NCBI RefSeq assembly: GCF_009856445.1 | Contig: NZ_WMFA01000004.1 | Location: 62,001-126,000 of the forward strand | Length of the DNA stretch: 64,000 nt | Direction of reading: 5' to 3' | Source of the DNA: Halobacillus litoralis | GTDB lineage: Bacteria > Bacillota > Bacilli > Bacillales > Halobacillaceae | Shown here: one piece after another, positions 42,674-51,116 of the stretch | Layout of the letters: each line of letters opens with the position of its first letter | Numbering within the stretch: the stretch's first letter is position 1 | Position numbers and translations under genes: made by a program | The notes under the pieces: generated by a model | What the model saw: the letters and a program-made list of their open reading frames with translations, nothing else | Told to the model about the DNA's origin: nothing | Databases searched by the model: none

Positions 42674-44839
42674 ATGGCAGAACATCAACTGAAAAACTTA
42701 TTGGATCAAATGACCGTAGAAGAAAAAGTAGGGCAGCTCGTACAATTGGCCACACCATTTTTTAAAGGAGCTTCCGATCGAGGCGAAATTACAGGTCCGA
42801 TGGTTCACATGAATATAGATGAAGAAGATATCAAACGTACAGGTTCGGTTCTCGGAGCTTCAGGAGCGAAAGAGACGATCAACATTCAAAAGGTTCATAT
42901 GGAAGAGAGCCGGTTAGGGATTCCATTGTTATTCATGTCCGACATCGTTCATGGGTTCAAGACCATCTTTCCTGTACCCTTAGCGATCGGCTGTTCCTGG
43001 GATATGGAACTGGCTGAAAAGAGTGCTTCCATTGCTGCTAGAGAAGCGGCTGTCGCCGGCGTCCACGTCACATTCGCTCCGATGGTGGATTTATCGCGGG
43101 AACCAAGGTGGGGGCGTGTCATGGAAAGCACAGGGGAAGATACCTTCCTGAACAGCCAATTTGCCCGATCGTTCGTTCGTGGTTTTCAAGGAGATTTGGA
43201 AAAGGATCCTCATAAAGTAGCTTCATGCGTCAAACACTTCGCTGCCTATGGGGCGCCGGAGGGTGGTCGTGATTACAATACCGTCGATATGTCCGAATGG
43301 CAGCTCCGTGAAAACTACCTTCCCGCCTACAAGGCTGCGTTAGATGAAGGTGCTCAAATGGTGATGACAGCCTTCAACATCTTAAATGGCATGCCATCAA
43401 CAGGAAATGAACCGTTAATGAGGGGTCTTCTCCGTGATGAATGGAACTTTGATGGCGTGCTCATCTCTGATTGGGGAGCGGTGAAGGAATTAATCCCTCA
43501 CGGCGTCGCAGAAAATGAAAAGCAGGCAGCAGAAAAAGCGATGAAAGCAGGCGTCGATGTCGAAATGATGACGTCCTGTTACGTCAATCATGTTGAAGAA
43601 CTGATCGAGGAGGGGACATTGGAAGAAAGCCTCCTCGATGAAGCTGTGCTGCGCATCCTGCAATTGAAACAGAAACTTGGATTGTTTGATAATCCTTACC
43701 GGGGAGCGAGTGAACAAGAGGAAGACACCCATATCCTCTCCACTGAAAACAGAAAAGCTTCCCGTGAACTAGCCACAAAATCAATGGTGCTCCTGAAAAA
43801 CGAAGGGACCCTGCCACTGCAACAGGATCAGAAAGTCGCACTGATCGGTCCGTTTGCCGACAATACCGATATCCTCGGGCCGTGGTCATGGGGAGGCTCA
43901 GCCGATGATACCATTACCGTTGCTTCCGGCCTCTCCCGATACTTAAATGAAAATCAGCTCCTAACATCAGTCGGATGCGGCATTGAAACGGGAACAGACG
44001 AACAAATGCAAGCCGCATTGCAAAAAGCAGAACAGGCGGATTCCATCGTTGTAGCGCTTGGGGAGCATTCTGATATGAGCGGGGAAGCTGGATGCCGGGC
44101 AGACATCCGCATTCCTGAGGTCCAGTTAGAGCTTTTGAAAAAAATCAAGTCATTAGGAAAACCTGTCACAGCCGTCCTATTCAATGGCCGTCCCCTTGAT
44201 CTACGGGAAGTCATCGAGAACGCCGACGCCGTCATTGAAGCCTGGTATCCAGGAACCGAAGGTGGGAACGCGCTCGCAGATATCCTGTTCGGCGAAGTGA
44301 ACCCTTCCGCTAAATTGACGATGTCGATGCCTTATTCCGTCGGACAAGTGCCGATCTACTACAACCGTTACAATACAGGCCGTCCTAAAGGCGCGCCAGA
44401 TGCGCAGGAGCGCTATGTCTCTCAATATCTTGATATCCCGAACGAACCATTATTTCCATTCGGCTTCGGAATGAGCTACAGCCGATTCGATTATGACGAA
44501 CTTACGATCTCCTCGAAGCAGATCCGACAAGATGAATCACTGACTGTCTCAATTCAAGTGACCAACACAGGCGACTATGCCGGTGAGGAAATCGTTCAAT
44601 TATATGTAAGAGATCTAGTTGGGGAGGTTGTCCGTCCGCTGAAAGAGCTGAAGGATTTCGAAAAGATTTATCTTCATCCTGGGGAGCAGAAGGACGTCCA
44701 TTTTACTCTTACAGAAGAGCAGCTCAGGTATTATCATGCAAATATGGAACATAAGAGTGATGCCGGGGAGTTTGAAGTTTTCGTAGGGCCGAACAGCCGT
44801 GATGTTAAAAGTTCGAGCTTTTCGCTTGAGCTAAAATAA
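42674..44839 (+). CDS. Glycoside hydrolase family 3 enzyme (beta-glucosidase-like)
   Basis: The 721-residue GH3 enzyme has a TIM-barrel first domain with the nucleophile D266 in GVLISDWGA, a second alpha/beta domain starting near SMVLLKNEGTLPL, and a C-terminal fibronectin-III-like domain (ETVQLYVRD-type segment EEIVQLYVRDLV). There is no signal peptide, so it should hydrolyse imported beta-linked oligosaccharides in the cytoplasm. The ATG at 42674 follows GAGGGGGAAC. The operator and the divergent importer operon link its expression to uptake. Confidence 0.92.
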   Translation: MAEHQLKNLLDQMTVEEKVGQLVQLATPFFKGASDRGEITGPMVHMNIDEEDIKRTGSVLGASGAKETINIQKVHMEESRLGIPLLFMSDIVHGFKTIFPVPLAIGCSWDMELAEKSASIAAREAAVAGVHVTFAPMVDLSREPRWGRVMESTGEDTFLNSQFARSFVRGFQGDLEKDPHKVASCVKHFAAYGAPEGGRDYNTVDMSEWQLRENYLPAYKAALDEGAQMVMTAFNILNGMPSTGNEPLMRGLLRDEWNFDGVLISDWGAVKELIPHGVAENEKQAAEKAMKAGVDVEMMTSCYVNHVEELIEEGTLEESLLDEAVLRILQLKQKLGLFDNPYRGASEQEEDTHILSTENRKASRELATKSMVLLKNEGTLPLQQDQKVALIGPFADNTDILGPWSWGGSADDTITVASGLSRYLNENQLLTSVGCGIETGTDEQMQAALQKAEQADSIVVALGEHSDMSGEAGCRADIRIPEVQLELLKKIKSLGKPVTAVLFNGRPLDLREVIENADAVIEAWYPGTEGGNALADILFGEVNPSAKLTMSMPYSVGQVPIYYNRYNTGRPKGAPDAQERYVSQYLDIPNEPLFPFGFGMSYSRFDYDELTISSKQIRQDESLTVSIQVTNTGDYAGEEIVQLYVRDLVGEVVRPLKELKDFEKIYLHPGEQKDVHFTLTEEQLRYYHANMEHKSDAGEFEVFVGPNSRDVKSSSFSLELK

Positions 44840-44850
44840 TTCCAATTAAA

Positions 44851-44882
44851 ATTCACACGGATCTTTTCCGTGTGGATTTTTT
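44851..44882 (+). terminator. Intrinsic terminator of the GH3 gene
   Basis: ATTCACACGGA / TCCGTGTGGAT is an 11-base stem followed by TTTTTT. Confidence 0.88.
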
Positions 44883-45088
44883 GCTTAATTTAAATGCACG
44901 CTTGAATCTCATTAGGAAAAGGTTTCCACATAATAAATAAAGGAAGATCAAAACTCTCATTTAGAGTTTTCACTTCCATATTTTTATAGAATAGATCGAA
45001 TATCAGTTAAGAAATCAGGGTATTTTGTAAGATTTTGTCGAATAACTACAGGTAATATCTTGAAATTATTTTTATTTTCAAAATATTG

Positions 45089-45117
45089 TTGAAATTATAA
45101 ACAACTCTATGTATAAT
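45089..45117 (+). promoter_or_regulatory. Promoter of the S-component gene
   Basis: TTGAAA (45089-45094) and a perfect TATAAT (45112-45117) are separated by 17 bases. Confidence 0.8.
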
Positions 45118-45125
45118 TCAGTCTA

Positions 45126-45140
45126 AGAAAGCGTTTCCAT
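45126..45140. promoter_or_regulatory. LacI/CcpA-type operator
   Basis: AGAAAGCGTTTCCAT lies just downstream of the -10. It resembles both a cre site and the other AAACGTTTCC sites of this locus. Confidence 0.65.
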
Positions 45141-45171
45141 ACACTTTTATTAGGGTAATGAAGTCAATTTG

Positions 45172-45184
45172 TGGAAACGTTTTT
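45172..45184. promoter_or_regulatory. LacI-type operator
   Basis: TGGAAACGTTTTT is the inverse of the AAAACGTTTCCA sites at 48088 and 48262 and lies 46 bases downstream of the previous operator. Confidence 0.7.
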
Positions 45185-45280
45185 ATGTTTAAGTCTTTTG
45201 GAAAAATCGTGAGAGGGGGTGAATCTTAAAAAGGAGGTTTGACTATTCGCTTTCAAAACAGAGGAGGGACATAACGAATC

Positions 45281-45898
45281 ATGATGAAAAAGAATTCCAG
45301 TTTCATTGTTGCGATGATTCCAGCCGGTATTGCACTGAACTGGGTGGCGAACTCGATTGTAGAGATGCTCAAGCTGCCATTGTTTCTGAATAATATCGGT
45401 ACCGTACTTAATGCCATCGTCTTAGGCCCGCTATGGGGTGCGGCGACCGCTTTGATGACCAACGTAATTTTAGCTCTTATTGTTCGTTGGACGTACTTAC
45501 CATTTGCTCTTGTCGGAATATTTGTCGCTTTCTTGGCTTACTTCTTCTATAAAAAAGGATGGTTTAAGAAAGCTTGGAAAGTCATGACAGCAGGTGCCGT
45601 GACGGGAATCTTAGCTTCAGCAGTCGCCACTGTCATATCGGTGTATGCTTTTGGTGGATTTTCAGGACATACAGTGGATGTGTTGACCGCAGGGTTGATC
45701 GCTTCCGGGCAGGAAATATTCAATGCTGCATTTGTTGCAAACATCCCTGGAACAGTCGCTGACAAATTGTTGACGTTCTACATCGTTTGGATGATTCTTA
45801 AAATCTTCCCAGTCCGTTTCCTACCAAATGCTAAAGACATAAGAGAAAAAATCGGAATTGCTCCGAAGAATAGTACAAGCAAAAAGAAAACGGCATAA
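45281..45898 (+). CDS. ECF transporter S component
   Basis: The 205-residue membrane protein has about six helices, and the N-terminal SSFIVAMIPAGIALNWVANS and LYNIGTVLNAI-like region (LNNIGTVLNAIVLGPLWGAATALMTN) are typical of ECF S components. It binds a small substrate and docks to the T/A/A module encoded at 49.4-52.0 kb. With phosphorylases and a deaminase in the same control region, a nucleoside is the likely ligand; this is inference. The start follows GAGGAGGG with a rather long spacer. Confidence 0.8.
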   Translation: MMKKNSSFIVAMIPAGIALNWVANSIVEMLKLPLFLNNIGTVLNAIVLGPLWGAATALMTNVILALIVRWTYLPFALVGIFVAFLAYFFYKKGWFKKAWKVMTAGAVTGILASAVATVISVYAFGGFSGHTVDVLTAGLIASGQEIFNAAFVANIPGTVADKLLTFYIVWMILKIFPVRFLPNAKDIREKIGIAPKNSTSKKKTA

Positions 45899-46017
45899 AA
45901 AAGAACATCAATACAACAAAATTTGGGAAATCGTGTTGTATGATGCTCCAATTACTTACTTGTAAGGATATAGAAAAAGAGAACAGAAATCAAAAGTTAT
46001 GACTTGGTTGAATGTGC

Positions 46018-46061
46018 GGAAAAGGATCGAATACCTGTTGTAGCCTATTGGGTCCTTTTCC
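46018..46061. repeat. Inverted repeat ahead of the malic enzyme gene
   Basis: GGAAAAGGA (46018-46026) and TCCTTTTCC (46053-46061) are exact complements around a 26-base loop, just before the ribosome binding site. No T run follows, so a terminator is unlikely. It could be a leader structure or an operator. A second weak repeat ATACAAC/GTTGTAT lies at about 45910-45940. Confidence 0.45.
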
Positions 46062-46082
46062 AACTATATGAGGAGGGTGCCG

Positions 46083-47291
46083 ATGAATTTGCGCAGAGAT
46101 GCTTTGGAGCTCCATCAAAAATACCGCGGGAAACTTAGTGTGGAAGTGAAAGTGCCAGTGGAAAGCAAGGAAGATTTGAGTTTGGTTTATTCCCCTGGAG
46201 TCGCAGAACCTTGCAAGGAAATTCATGAGAATGAAGAAGCCATCTATGATTATACGATGAGAGGAAATCTAGTTGGTGTCGTCACCAATGGGACCGCGGT
46301 TTTGGGGCTTGGGGACATAGGGGCCGGTGCTTCCTACCCTGTGATGGAAGGGAAAGCGGCACTATTCAAGCTGTTTGCTGATGTCGATGCTTTTCCGATT
46401 TGTATCGACCGTAAAGATCCGGATGCATTCATCGATGCCGTGAAGGCGTTAGAAACGACCTTTGGAGGAATCAACCTCGAGGATATTTCCGCCCCAAATT
46501 GCTTCTATATTGAAGAAAAGCTGAAAGAGGCCCTTGATATCCCTGTTTTTCATGATGACCAGCATGGCACGGCCATTGTTACTGCAGCCGGTTTGATCAA
46601 TGCTCTGAAAGTCGTTCAAAAGAAATTGGAGCATGTGAAAGTCGTCATCAATGGAGCTGGAGCAGCAGGTATAGCCGTGGTCAAGCTCCTCGTCAATATG
46701 GGCGTCGGGGAGATCATCCTCTGTGATTCGAGAGGTGCGATCTACGAAGGGCGTCATTACCGGATGAATCCTCTGAAAGAAGAGGTCGCTGCCATGACTA
46801 ATGAAACAAGGGTGAGTGGAGAGTTGTCAGAGGTTTTGCAAGAGGCGGATGTCTTTATTGGCGTTTCTGTAGCAGGAGCTCTCACCAAGGAAATGGTCGC
46901 TTCGATGAATCGTGATCCTGTCATTTTCGCAATGGCAAACCCCATCCCGGAAATTATGCCTGAGGAAGCCGAAAAGGCGGGGGCTGCGGTGATGGGAACC
47001 GGGAGATCGGATTTCCCGAATCAAATCAACAATGTGCTGGCCTTTCCTGGCATTTTCAAAGGTGCCTTGGATGTTTCCGCAAAAGAAATCAATGAGGAGA
47101 TGAAGGTTGCAGCTGTGGAAGCCATTGCTTCACTAGTGGATGACGAGCGATTGAGTAAAGATTATGTCATCCCCGACCCATTAGACGAACGTGTCGTTGA
47201 TAGGGTATCACGGGCGGTAGCGGATGCTGCGATCCAGACCGGTGTTGCCAGAAAGACTAAAATGACGGATAAAGTGGAGGTTAGACGATGA
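46083..47291 (+). CDS. Malic enzyme, NAD(P)-dependent
   Basis: The 402-residue short-form bacterial malic enzyme has YSPGVAEPC (near 38), the GLGDIGAGAS loop, EDISAPNCF with the metal-binding acid, FHDDQHGTAIV, and a Rossmann motif GAGAAGIA. It oxidatively decarboxylates malate to pyruvate. I chose the ATG at 46083 with GAGGAGGG just upstream. It overlaps the FAH-family gene by 4 bases. In this locus it could remove malate made by the downstream malate synthase. Confidence 0.92.
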   Translation: MNLRRDALELHQKYRGKLSVEVKVPVESKEDLSLVYSPGVAEPCKEIHENEEAIYDYTMRGNLVGVVTNGTAVLGLGDIGAGASYPVMEGKAALFKLFADVDAFPICIDRKDPDAFIDAVKALETTFGGINLEDISAPNCFYIEEKLKEALDIPVFHDDQHGTAIVTAAGLINALKVVQKKLEHVKVVINGAGAAGIAVVKLLVNMGVGEIILCDSRGAIYEGRHYRMNPLKEEVAAMTNETRVSGELSEVLQEADVFIGVSVAGALTKEMVASMNRDPVIFAMANPIPEIMPEEAEKAGAAVMGTGRSDFPNQINNVLAFPGIFKGALDVSAKEINEEMKVAAVEAIASLVDDERLSKDYVIPDPLDERVVDRVSRAVADAAIQTGVARKTKMTDKVEVRR

Positions 47292-48067
47292 AATTTATGC
47301 GTTTTACGATTCAAGGTGAGAAGAAAAAAGGGATACTGGAAGATGGAGAAGTGAAAGAAATTTCAGGGGATATCTATAAAACCTGGGGATATACAGGGGA
47401 TACCTATGCAACTGAGGAAATCGAGTGGCTGGCACCCTTAGAGCCGAATCAAGTGATCGGAATCGGAGCGAATTATGTAGCGGAGGTTGAGGATCTGCCG
47501 GAAAAAGGACCTGATATGCCGGTATTCTTCTTTAAACCGAACAGCTCTGTCATTGGTCCCTGGGACACTATTCAAGTCCCTGAAACCATTGATGAAGTAA
47601 AGTTCGAGTCAGAGCTGGCGGTTGTGATCGGGAAGGAAGCGAGTGGACTGAAAGAAGAGGAAGTGCAGGACCATATTTTCGGTTATGCCATTGGGAATGA
47701 TGTGACGGCACCTCAATATTTCCATGAAAACGGTCATTGGACGCTGGGTAAATCATTCGATACCTTCACGCCTCTTGGACCTGTCATAGAAACAGAGTTT
47801 GACCATACGAAGGCCGTTGTAGAAGCTGACCATAACGGGGAAAGAAAGCAGAGCAGTTCGACAAATTTAATGATCGTCACGGTTGAACGGATGATTTCGT
47901 ATTTGAGTCACGTGATGACACTACAACCTGGGGACGTAATTCTTACAGGAAGTCCGGTCGGAGCGGAATTTTTGAAAGAGAACGATGAAATCGAATGCCG
48001 CATCGATGGGATCGGGGCACTTAAGAATTCGGTAAGTAAAACGAGGCAGAAAACAACGGTCTCCTAA
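47288..48067 (+). CDS. Fumarylacetoacetate hydrolase-family protein
   Basis: The 259-residue protein has the FAH fold with metal ligands in VKFESELAVVIG (E-x-E) and the GYAIGNDVTAPQ segment, plus the C-terminal GDVILTGSPVG. Members hydrolyse acylpyruvates, decarboxylate oxaloacetate or hydrate 2-keto-4-pentenoates. Beside malic enzyme, oxaloacetate or acylpyruvate is a reasonable guess. The start overlaps the malic enzyme stop (ATGA). Confidence 0.85.
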   Translation: MKFMRFTIQGEKKKGILEDGEVKEISGDIYKTWGYTGDTYATEEIEWLAPLEPNQVIGIGANYVAEVEDLPEKGPDMPVFFFKPNSSVIGPWDTIQVPETIDEVKFESELAVVIGKEASGLKEEEVQDHIFGYAIGNDVTAPQYFHENGHWTLGKSFDTFTPLGPVIETEFDHTKAVVEADHNGERKQSSSTNLMIVTVERMISYLSHVMTLQPGDVILTGSPVGAEFLKENDEIECRIDGIGALKNSVSKTRQKTTVS

Positions 48068-48087
48068 GTCTTTTACAGCCTTTTATA

Positions 48088-48099
48088 AAAACGTTTCCA
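48088..48099. promoter_or_regulatory. LacI-type operator upstream of the second promoter
   Basis: AAAACGTTTCCA-type site lying between the FAH gene and the TTGAAA/TATAAT promoter. Confidence 0.6.
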
Positions 48100-48162
48100 C
48101 ATCTTCGCAAGGGCACACGCCGAAAAATGTAAAAAATAAATATCTTTATTTTCTGAAAATTA

Positions 48163-48192
48163 TTGAAATAACCGCTTCCTTTCCCGTATAAT
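48163..48192 (+). promoter_or_regulatory. Promoter of the LacI/ECF/nucleoside operon
   Basis: TTGAAA (48163-48168) and TATAAT (48187-48192) with an 18-base spacer. Confidence 0.75.
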
Positions 48193-48202
48193 AGACACAA
48201 AT

Positions 48203-48216
48203 AGAAAGCGTTTGCA
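48203..48216. promoter_or_regulatory. cre-like/LacI-type operator
   Basis: AGAAAGCGTTTGCA starts 11 bases after the -10. It fits the CcpA cre pattern and resembles the 45126 site. Confidence 0.6.
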
Positions 48217-48261
48217 TGCGACTATATAAGGGATGAAAGCTGATTTTTTATCTCTTCTCAT

Positions 48262-48274
48262 AAAAACGTTTCCA
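48262..48274. promoter_or_regulatory. LacI-type operator in the leader
   Basis: AAAAACGTTTCCA lies 22 bases ahead of the LacI-family start codon. Confidence 0.65.
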
Positions 48275-48295
48275 TAATGATAGGAAGTGGTGACA

Positions 48296-49333
48296 ATGAC
48301 TACGATCAAAGATGTAGCGAAAGCGGCGAATGTATCCATCTCCACCGTTTCGAGAGTATTGAATAATAGTGGGTACTGCAGCGTAAGCACGAGAGAAAAA
48401 GTGTACAAAGCGGTAGAAGAACTCAAGTTTCAAAAGAGCATGGTCGCAACGGCCATGATTAAGAAAAAAACCTCGACCCTCGGGTTGATCATTCCGGATA
48501 TTAAAAACATCTTCTATGGAGAATTGACCCGGGCCATCGAGGATCAGGCTCATCAACATGGCTTTAACGTGATCTTATGTAATACGGACAATGATTTGGA
48601 TAAAGAAGCAGAATACCTGAGTTTCCTTTTAAGAAAAGGGATTGACGGCATCATTTTTTCTACCCCTGAAATGAATGATCGGAACATCAGAGAAGTCATG
48701 AAGAATCGCCCTGATCTTCCTATGATTTTGTTAGGAAGCCAAGTGGAAAACGTGAAGCTGGATGAAGTCCTCGTCGATAACTTTGAAGGTGGCTATCAAG
48801 CGACCCAGCACCTTTTGGAATATGGGCATGAGAGAATCGGCTATATCGGTGGCCAGGAAGATTCTTATGCCACAGTCGAAAGGTATAAAGGTTATTCCAA
48901 AGCACTGGAAGATCACGGTTATCAAGCCACTGATCATTATGTGCGGTTGGATGAATTCAAAATCCATAGTGGGTATCAACAAGGGAAGGAATTGCTCGCT
49001 CTTCCTGACAGGCCCACAGCCATCTTCGCCGGAAACGATGCGATTGCAGTCGGAATTTACAAGGCAGCAAGGGAACTGGACATATCAATTCCGGAAGAAC
49101 TTTCGGTCATCGGTTTTGACGATTCACAATTTGCGGAAATCGTCGCTCCAGAATTGACGACAATCCGTACTCCGACGGCTGATATGGGAGAGAAGACTGT
49201 GGAATTGATTGTGCAGATCATCAAGGAAGGCAAGAATTTCAAGGAGACGATTACTTTTCAGCCGACGCTGGTTGAAAGGGGATCCACAACCGTCGTTGAT
49301 GAGAACGACCTCGTACAGAAATACCCATCCTAA
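48296..49333 (+). CDS. LacI-family transcriptional regulator
   Basis: The 345-residue protein has an HTH (MTTIKDVAKAANVSISTVSR followed by VLNN) and a sugar-binding-protein-like effector domain (LGLIIPDIKNIFYGELTRAI near residues 60-80). The ATG at 48296 follows GGAAGTGGTG. It lies immediately upstream of ecfT and probably controls both this operon and the S-component operon through the AAACGTTTCC sites. The effector could be a ribose- or deoxyribose-type compound. Confidence 0.9.
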   Translation: MTTIKDVAKAANVSISTVSRVLNNSGYCSVSTREKVYKAVEELKFQKSMVATAMIKKKTSTLGLIIPDIKNIFYGELTRAIEDQAHQHGFNVILCNTDNDLDKEAEYLSFLLRKGIDGIIFSTPEMNDRNIREVMKNRPDLPMILLGSQVENVKLDEVLVDNFEGGYQATQHLLEYGHERIGYIGGQEDSYATVERYKGYSKALEDHGYQATDHYVRLDEFKIHSGYQQGKELLALPDRPTAIFAGNDAIAVGIYKAARELDISIPEELSVIGFDDSQFAEIVAPELTTIRTPTADMGEKTVELIVQIIKEGKNFKETITFQPTLVERGSTTVVDENDLVQKYPS

Positions 49334-49354
49334 CTACACGAAGGAGGAAAAAGC

Positions 49355-50248
49355 GTGAATAGTTTGTACTTGCCCAAAGATAGCTTGATTCACAGCTTGG
49401 ACCCAAGGACGAAGATGATTTTTGTAGCATTTGTCGTTGCCAGTTCATTTATCATGAATGACCCGGCGCTCCAGCTTTTATTGCTGGTTGCTCTTTTCCC
49501 GCTCGTCGTTTTAGCAAAACTTGTAAAACCGTATTTGATTTCCATTCAATTCTTACTGCTTTTTGCAGTCCTGATCATGACCGTCCATGGAATCTATAAT
49601 CCGATTGGTGTCACACCAGTATTTGAAATTTTCGGCGGTTTGACTTTCAAGTATGAGTCGATGGTTTATGCGTCTGTCATGTCTTTCAGAATTCTTGTTA
49701 TCGGTACAGGTGCTGTCCTCTTCGTCATGACGACCCACCCATCTGACATGGCGTCAGCCCTTGTAAAATGGAAAGTCCCTCATTCTTTTGCGTTTATCTT
49801 ACTATCAACCTTTCAAATCATCCCAATCATCGCCCGTGAAGCGAAAATCGTCATGGAAGCCCAGCAGGCGAGATGTCTCGATGTGAAAGGGAACATTATT
49901 CAACGTGTTAAGAATCTCGTCCCCATGTTCGCTCCATTGTTCATCATTACATTTATGAAAGTGCACCAACTCTCTTATGTTCTCGAATGCAGAGCCTTTA
50001 GTAGAAAAGGAAACAAAACAAGCCTACGCGAGACGAATATCGGATCTCTTGATTATTCTTTCTTCATTGGAATGCTTGCAGCCCTGGTCTTTGAAATCTA
50101 CTTGAAGTTGTTCATGATGGGATCCTTGCAGTGGACAACCGACGCTCTATTAACCTATTCCCTTATTGGAACCTGGGTCGTATGCGGATTTATGTTCGTT
50201 AAGTTCCTGGTCAAACGATTTCAAGGGAAATTCGGAGGTGTGAATTGA
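49355..50248 (+). CDS. ECF transporter T component (EcfT)
   Basis: The 297-residue membrane protein begins LPKDSLIHSLDPRTKMIFVAF, typical of EcfT. It contains the coupling motifs EAQQARCLDVKG (A-R-x-x-D-x-x-G type) and LECRAFSRKGNKT. It joins the two ATPases to the S component. The GTG start follows GAAGGAGGAAAAAG. Its stop overlaps the next ATG. Confidence 0.9.
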   Translation: MNSLYLPKDSLIHSLDPRTKMIFVAFVVASSFIMNDPALQLLLLVALFPLVVLAKLVKPYLISIQFLLLFAVLIMTVHGIYNPIGVTPVFEIFGGLTFKYESMVYASVMSFRILVIGTGAVLFVMTTHPSDMASALVKWKVPHSFAFILLSTFQIIPIIAREAKIVMEAQQARCLDVKGNIIQRVKNLVPMFAPLFIITFMKVHQLSYVLECRAFSRKGNKTSLRETNIGSLDYSFFIGMLAALVFEIYLKLFMMGSLQWTTDALLTYSLIGTWVVCGFMFVKFLVKRFQGKFGGVN

Positions 50249-51096
50249 TGCGAGAACAAGCGATTGAAGTGAAAAATCTCACATTTGAATATCCGGATAC
50301 AGAAGAACCGGTACTGAAAAACATCAACTTTTCCATCGACTATGGAGAGATCCTCGGCATCGTCGGTCCAACAGGGGCCGGTAAATCGACCTTAGCCATG
50401 TGTGTGAATGGCCTTGTACCTCAGGTAATCCAGGGAGAGATCGAAGGGGAAATCACAGTCAAAGGCATGAATGTCCACGAAAGTAATGTGGCTGCGATGT
50501 CAGAACATGTCGGTTTTGTCTTCCAGGAACCTGAGAACCAATTGAGTCAGATGACGATTGAAGAAGAAATTGCCTTTGGAATGGGGAATCTCGGAGTCCC
50601 TCGGGATGAAATGCTTGTACGCATCAAAGATGCCCTCTCTCAAGTCGGTCTGGAAGGATTCGAAGAGCGCAGCCCGCTCGCCTTATCCGGTGGACAGCAG
50701 CAGCGACTTGCCATCGCCGCCGTACTCGCAATGAGGCCGACCATCATGATTATGGACGAGCCGACCTCGATGCTTGATCCGAAAGGAAAGAATGAAGTCT
50801 ATGATGTGTTGAAGAACTTGAAAGCCTATGGAATGACTGGCATCATCATCGACCATGAGGTAGAGAGAATCGCCGCGTATTGTGATAAGGTCTTAGTTTT
50901 GGATGAGGGGGAAGTCAAAATGTTCGGCACGACGGAAGAAGTTTTTACAGAGATCGACCGTCTGCATGAATTGACCCTGCACGCCCCGCAAGTGACCGAA
51001 TTTTTATCACAATATAACCGGACGTTCCATAAGAATGCCGCGCTTGCGACAACCATTGAAAAAGCTGTTCGATCTTATGAAAGCGCAAACAAATAA
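50248..51096 (+). CDS. ECF transporter ATPase 1
   Basis: The 282-residue ABC ATPase has Walker A GPTGAGKST (40-48), Q-loop FQEPENQ, signature LSGGQ (146-150), Walker B IMIMDEP and H-loop IIIDHE. The C-terminal helical extension is characteristic of EcfA subunits. The start ATG overlaps the EcfT stop, with CGGAGGTG as ribosome binding site. It should pair with the next ATPase. Confidence 0.92.
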   Translation: MREQAIEVKNLTFEYPDTEEPVLKNINFSIDYGEILGIVGPTGAGKSTLAMCVNGLVPQVIQGEIEGEITVKGMNVHESNVAAMSEHVGFVFQEPENQLSQMTIEEEIAFGMGNLGVPRDEMLVRIKDALSQVGLEGFEERSPLALSGGQQQRLAIAAVLAMRPTIMIMDEPTSMLDPKGKNEVYDVLKNLKAYGMTGIIIDHEVERIAAYCDKVLVLDEGEVKMFGTTEEVFTEIDRLHELTLHAPQVTEFLSQYNRTFHKNAALATTIEKAVRSYESANK

Positions 51097-51116
51097 CGTT
51101 TGAGGAGGCAGAAACG

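Larger units (their letters stand above)
44883..45280. other. Intergenic control region upstream of the ECF S-component gene
   Basis: No gene seen. Besides the promoter and two operator-like sites listed separately, it holds the palindrome GGAAAAGGTTTCC (44915-44927) and an imperfect hairpin closed by GGAAG/CTTCC (44942-44977) with inner arms AAAACTCT/AGAGTTTT. The stretch 44990-45110 is very AT-rich. Confidence 0.55.

Noticed and set aside
44942-44977. Intrinsic terminator or tRNA-like element
   Set aside because: The hairpin has no T run and cannot fold as a cloverleaf. The GH3 gene already has a clear terminator at 44851-44882.
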